From Promethearchaeota archaeon (GTDB lineage: Archaea > Asgardarchaeota > Lokiarchaeia > Sigynarchaeales > SOKP01): a stretch of DNA of 6,155 nucleotides. The position numbers were made by a program, and so were the translations under genes. Position 1 is the stretch's first letter. Each line of letters opens with the position of its first letter. This document shows, piece by piece, positions 5,524-6,155 of the stretch. The stretch is taken from NCBI GenBank assembly GCA_030608765.1, contig JAUWDN010000084.1, forward strand, positions 1-6,155, read 5' to 3'. The notes beneath the pieces were generated by a model. It saw nothing but the letters and a program-made list of their open reading frames with translations, made no database searches and was not told the DNA's origin.

Positions 5524-6155
5524 ATGAATATACAAATTTTTGGTGGGGTTGGTGAGATTGGGGGTAACAAAATTTTCCTTGATATCGGCGATAAGAAATT
5601 CCTGTTTGACTTTGGACTTTCTTTTGGTGAAAGTCAAAAATATTTTTCAGAGTTTCTAAAACCTCGTAAATTAAACGGAATAGTTGATTATTTGTACTTA
5701 GGTCTTATACCCTCCATTAATAAATTATACCGGAACGATCTAATTACTCCATTTTCTGATGTTCTGAATTCTGATCCATATAATATAATAACCACGAACG
5801 AAAATATCGTTGACGCCTTTTTTCTCACTCACGCACACATGGATCACTTCAAGTTTATGGGGTTTCTCAAGCAAGATACGCCAATCTATATGAACTTGAT
5901 ATCTAACACGATATTGGAACATCTTACAAACACTTCAGTAGATACTCTCCTTCCCGAGGTTTTGAAATTTTACGAATCTTTTAAAATGGTTCCCAAAAAA
6001 AGGCAAAGTAAGAACGGAGATATCGAATATAAAAGAGCAAAAAAACCAGATCACAAACAATCAGAGATCAAAAGACCAATCAGAATCATGAAGGAGGGTA
6101 AGCCCTCAAGGTTTAAATCGTCTCAAGGCGAGATAAATATTACTCAGTTTCAGAC
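5524..6155 (+). CDS. RNase J-like metallo-beta-lactamase fold hydrolase, N-terminal 210 residues (3' end outside window)
   Basis: The first 210 residues are seen; there is no stop before the window ends. The N-terminus FGGVGEIGGNKIFLD (6-20) followed by FLFDFGLSFGE (26-36) is the opening strand pair of RNase J/beta-CASP type metallo-beta-lactamases. LTHAHMDHF (101-109) supplies the metal-binding HxHxDH motif (His103, His105, Asp107, His108). The segment FLKPRKLNGIVDYLYLGLIP (44-63) and LYRNDL (68-73) resemble an RNase J-like subfamily known from archaea and some bacteria. Residues about 155-200 are strongly basic (16 Lys/Arg against 5 Asp/Glu), which would suit RNA contact. The other metal ligands and any beta-CASP domain lie beyond the window, so nuclease activity is inferred from family only. 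The ATG at 5524 is chosen because it precedes the conserved first strand; an ATG at 5516 hits a stop at once. Confidence 0.85.
   Translation, partial: MNIQIFGGVGEIGGNKIFLDIGDKKFLFDFGLSFGESQKYFSEFLKPRKLNGIVDYLYLGLIPSINKLYRNDLITPFSDVLNSDPYNIITTNENIVDAFFLTHAHMDHFKFMGFLKQDTPIYMNLISNTILEHLTNTSVDTLLPEVLKFYESFKMVPKKRQSKNGDIEYKRAKKPDHKQSEIKRPIRIMKEGKPSRFKSSQGEINITQFQ

Noticed and set aside
5740..5922. Minus-strand reading frame opposite the metallo-beta-lactamase gene
   Set aside because: It covers the region encoding the HxHxDH motif on the other strand and has no support of its own.

Overview
The window is AT-rich archaeal DNA. Support for an archaeon comes from formylmethanofuran dehydrogenase subunits, TATA-box-like promoters close to start codons, GGTGA/GGGAG-type ribosome binding sites, bare poly-T stretches after genes, and an RNase J-like metallo-beta-lactamase protein. 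The style of the surface and membrane proteins (sequon-rich Ig-like repeats, a membrane protein with a C-terminal zinc ribbon) together with an archaeal C1 pathway fits an Asgard (Lokiarchaeia-like) genome or a relative. That placement is inference from general resemblance, not a search result.

All recognised genes are on the plus strand. Region 1 (1-1726) holds the 3' part of fwdB and a complete fwdC, spaced 3 bases apart and clearly one transcription unit. They encode two subunits of the Mo/W formylmethanofuran dehydrogenase, the CO2-fixing or CO2-releasing step of the archaeal methyl branch of the Wood-Ljungdahl pathway. Region 2 (1727-3108) has its own promoter and encodes a type I membrane protein with three Ig-like repeats and many N-glycosylation sequons. 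Region 3 (3109-4048) encodes FdhD, the sulfurtransferase that activates Mo/W-bis-PGD enzymes. FwdB belongs to that enzyme superfamily, so a functional link between fdhD and fwdB is plausible. Region 4 (4049-5357) has two unrelated small four-helix membrane proteins, the second with a cytosolic zinc ribbon; each appears to have its own promoter and ribosome binding site. Region 5 (5358-6155) starts a metallo-beta-lactamase/beta-CASP-like hydrolase that runs off the window.

Intergenic gaps are all about 165-210 bases and hold promoter-like and terminator-like elements. I see no rRNA, tRNA, CRISPR array, insertion sequence or attachment site. I did not find a convincing new multigene system. The points most worth a second look are the missing canonical start and the reduced Cys motif of FdhD, its closeness to fwdBC, and a divergent stretch in FwdC.
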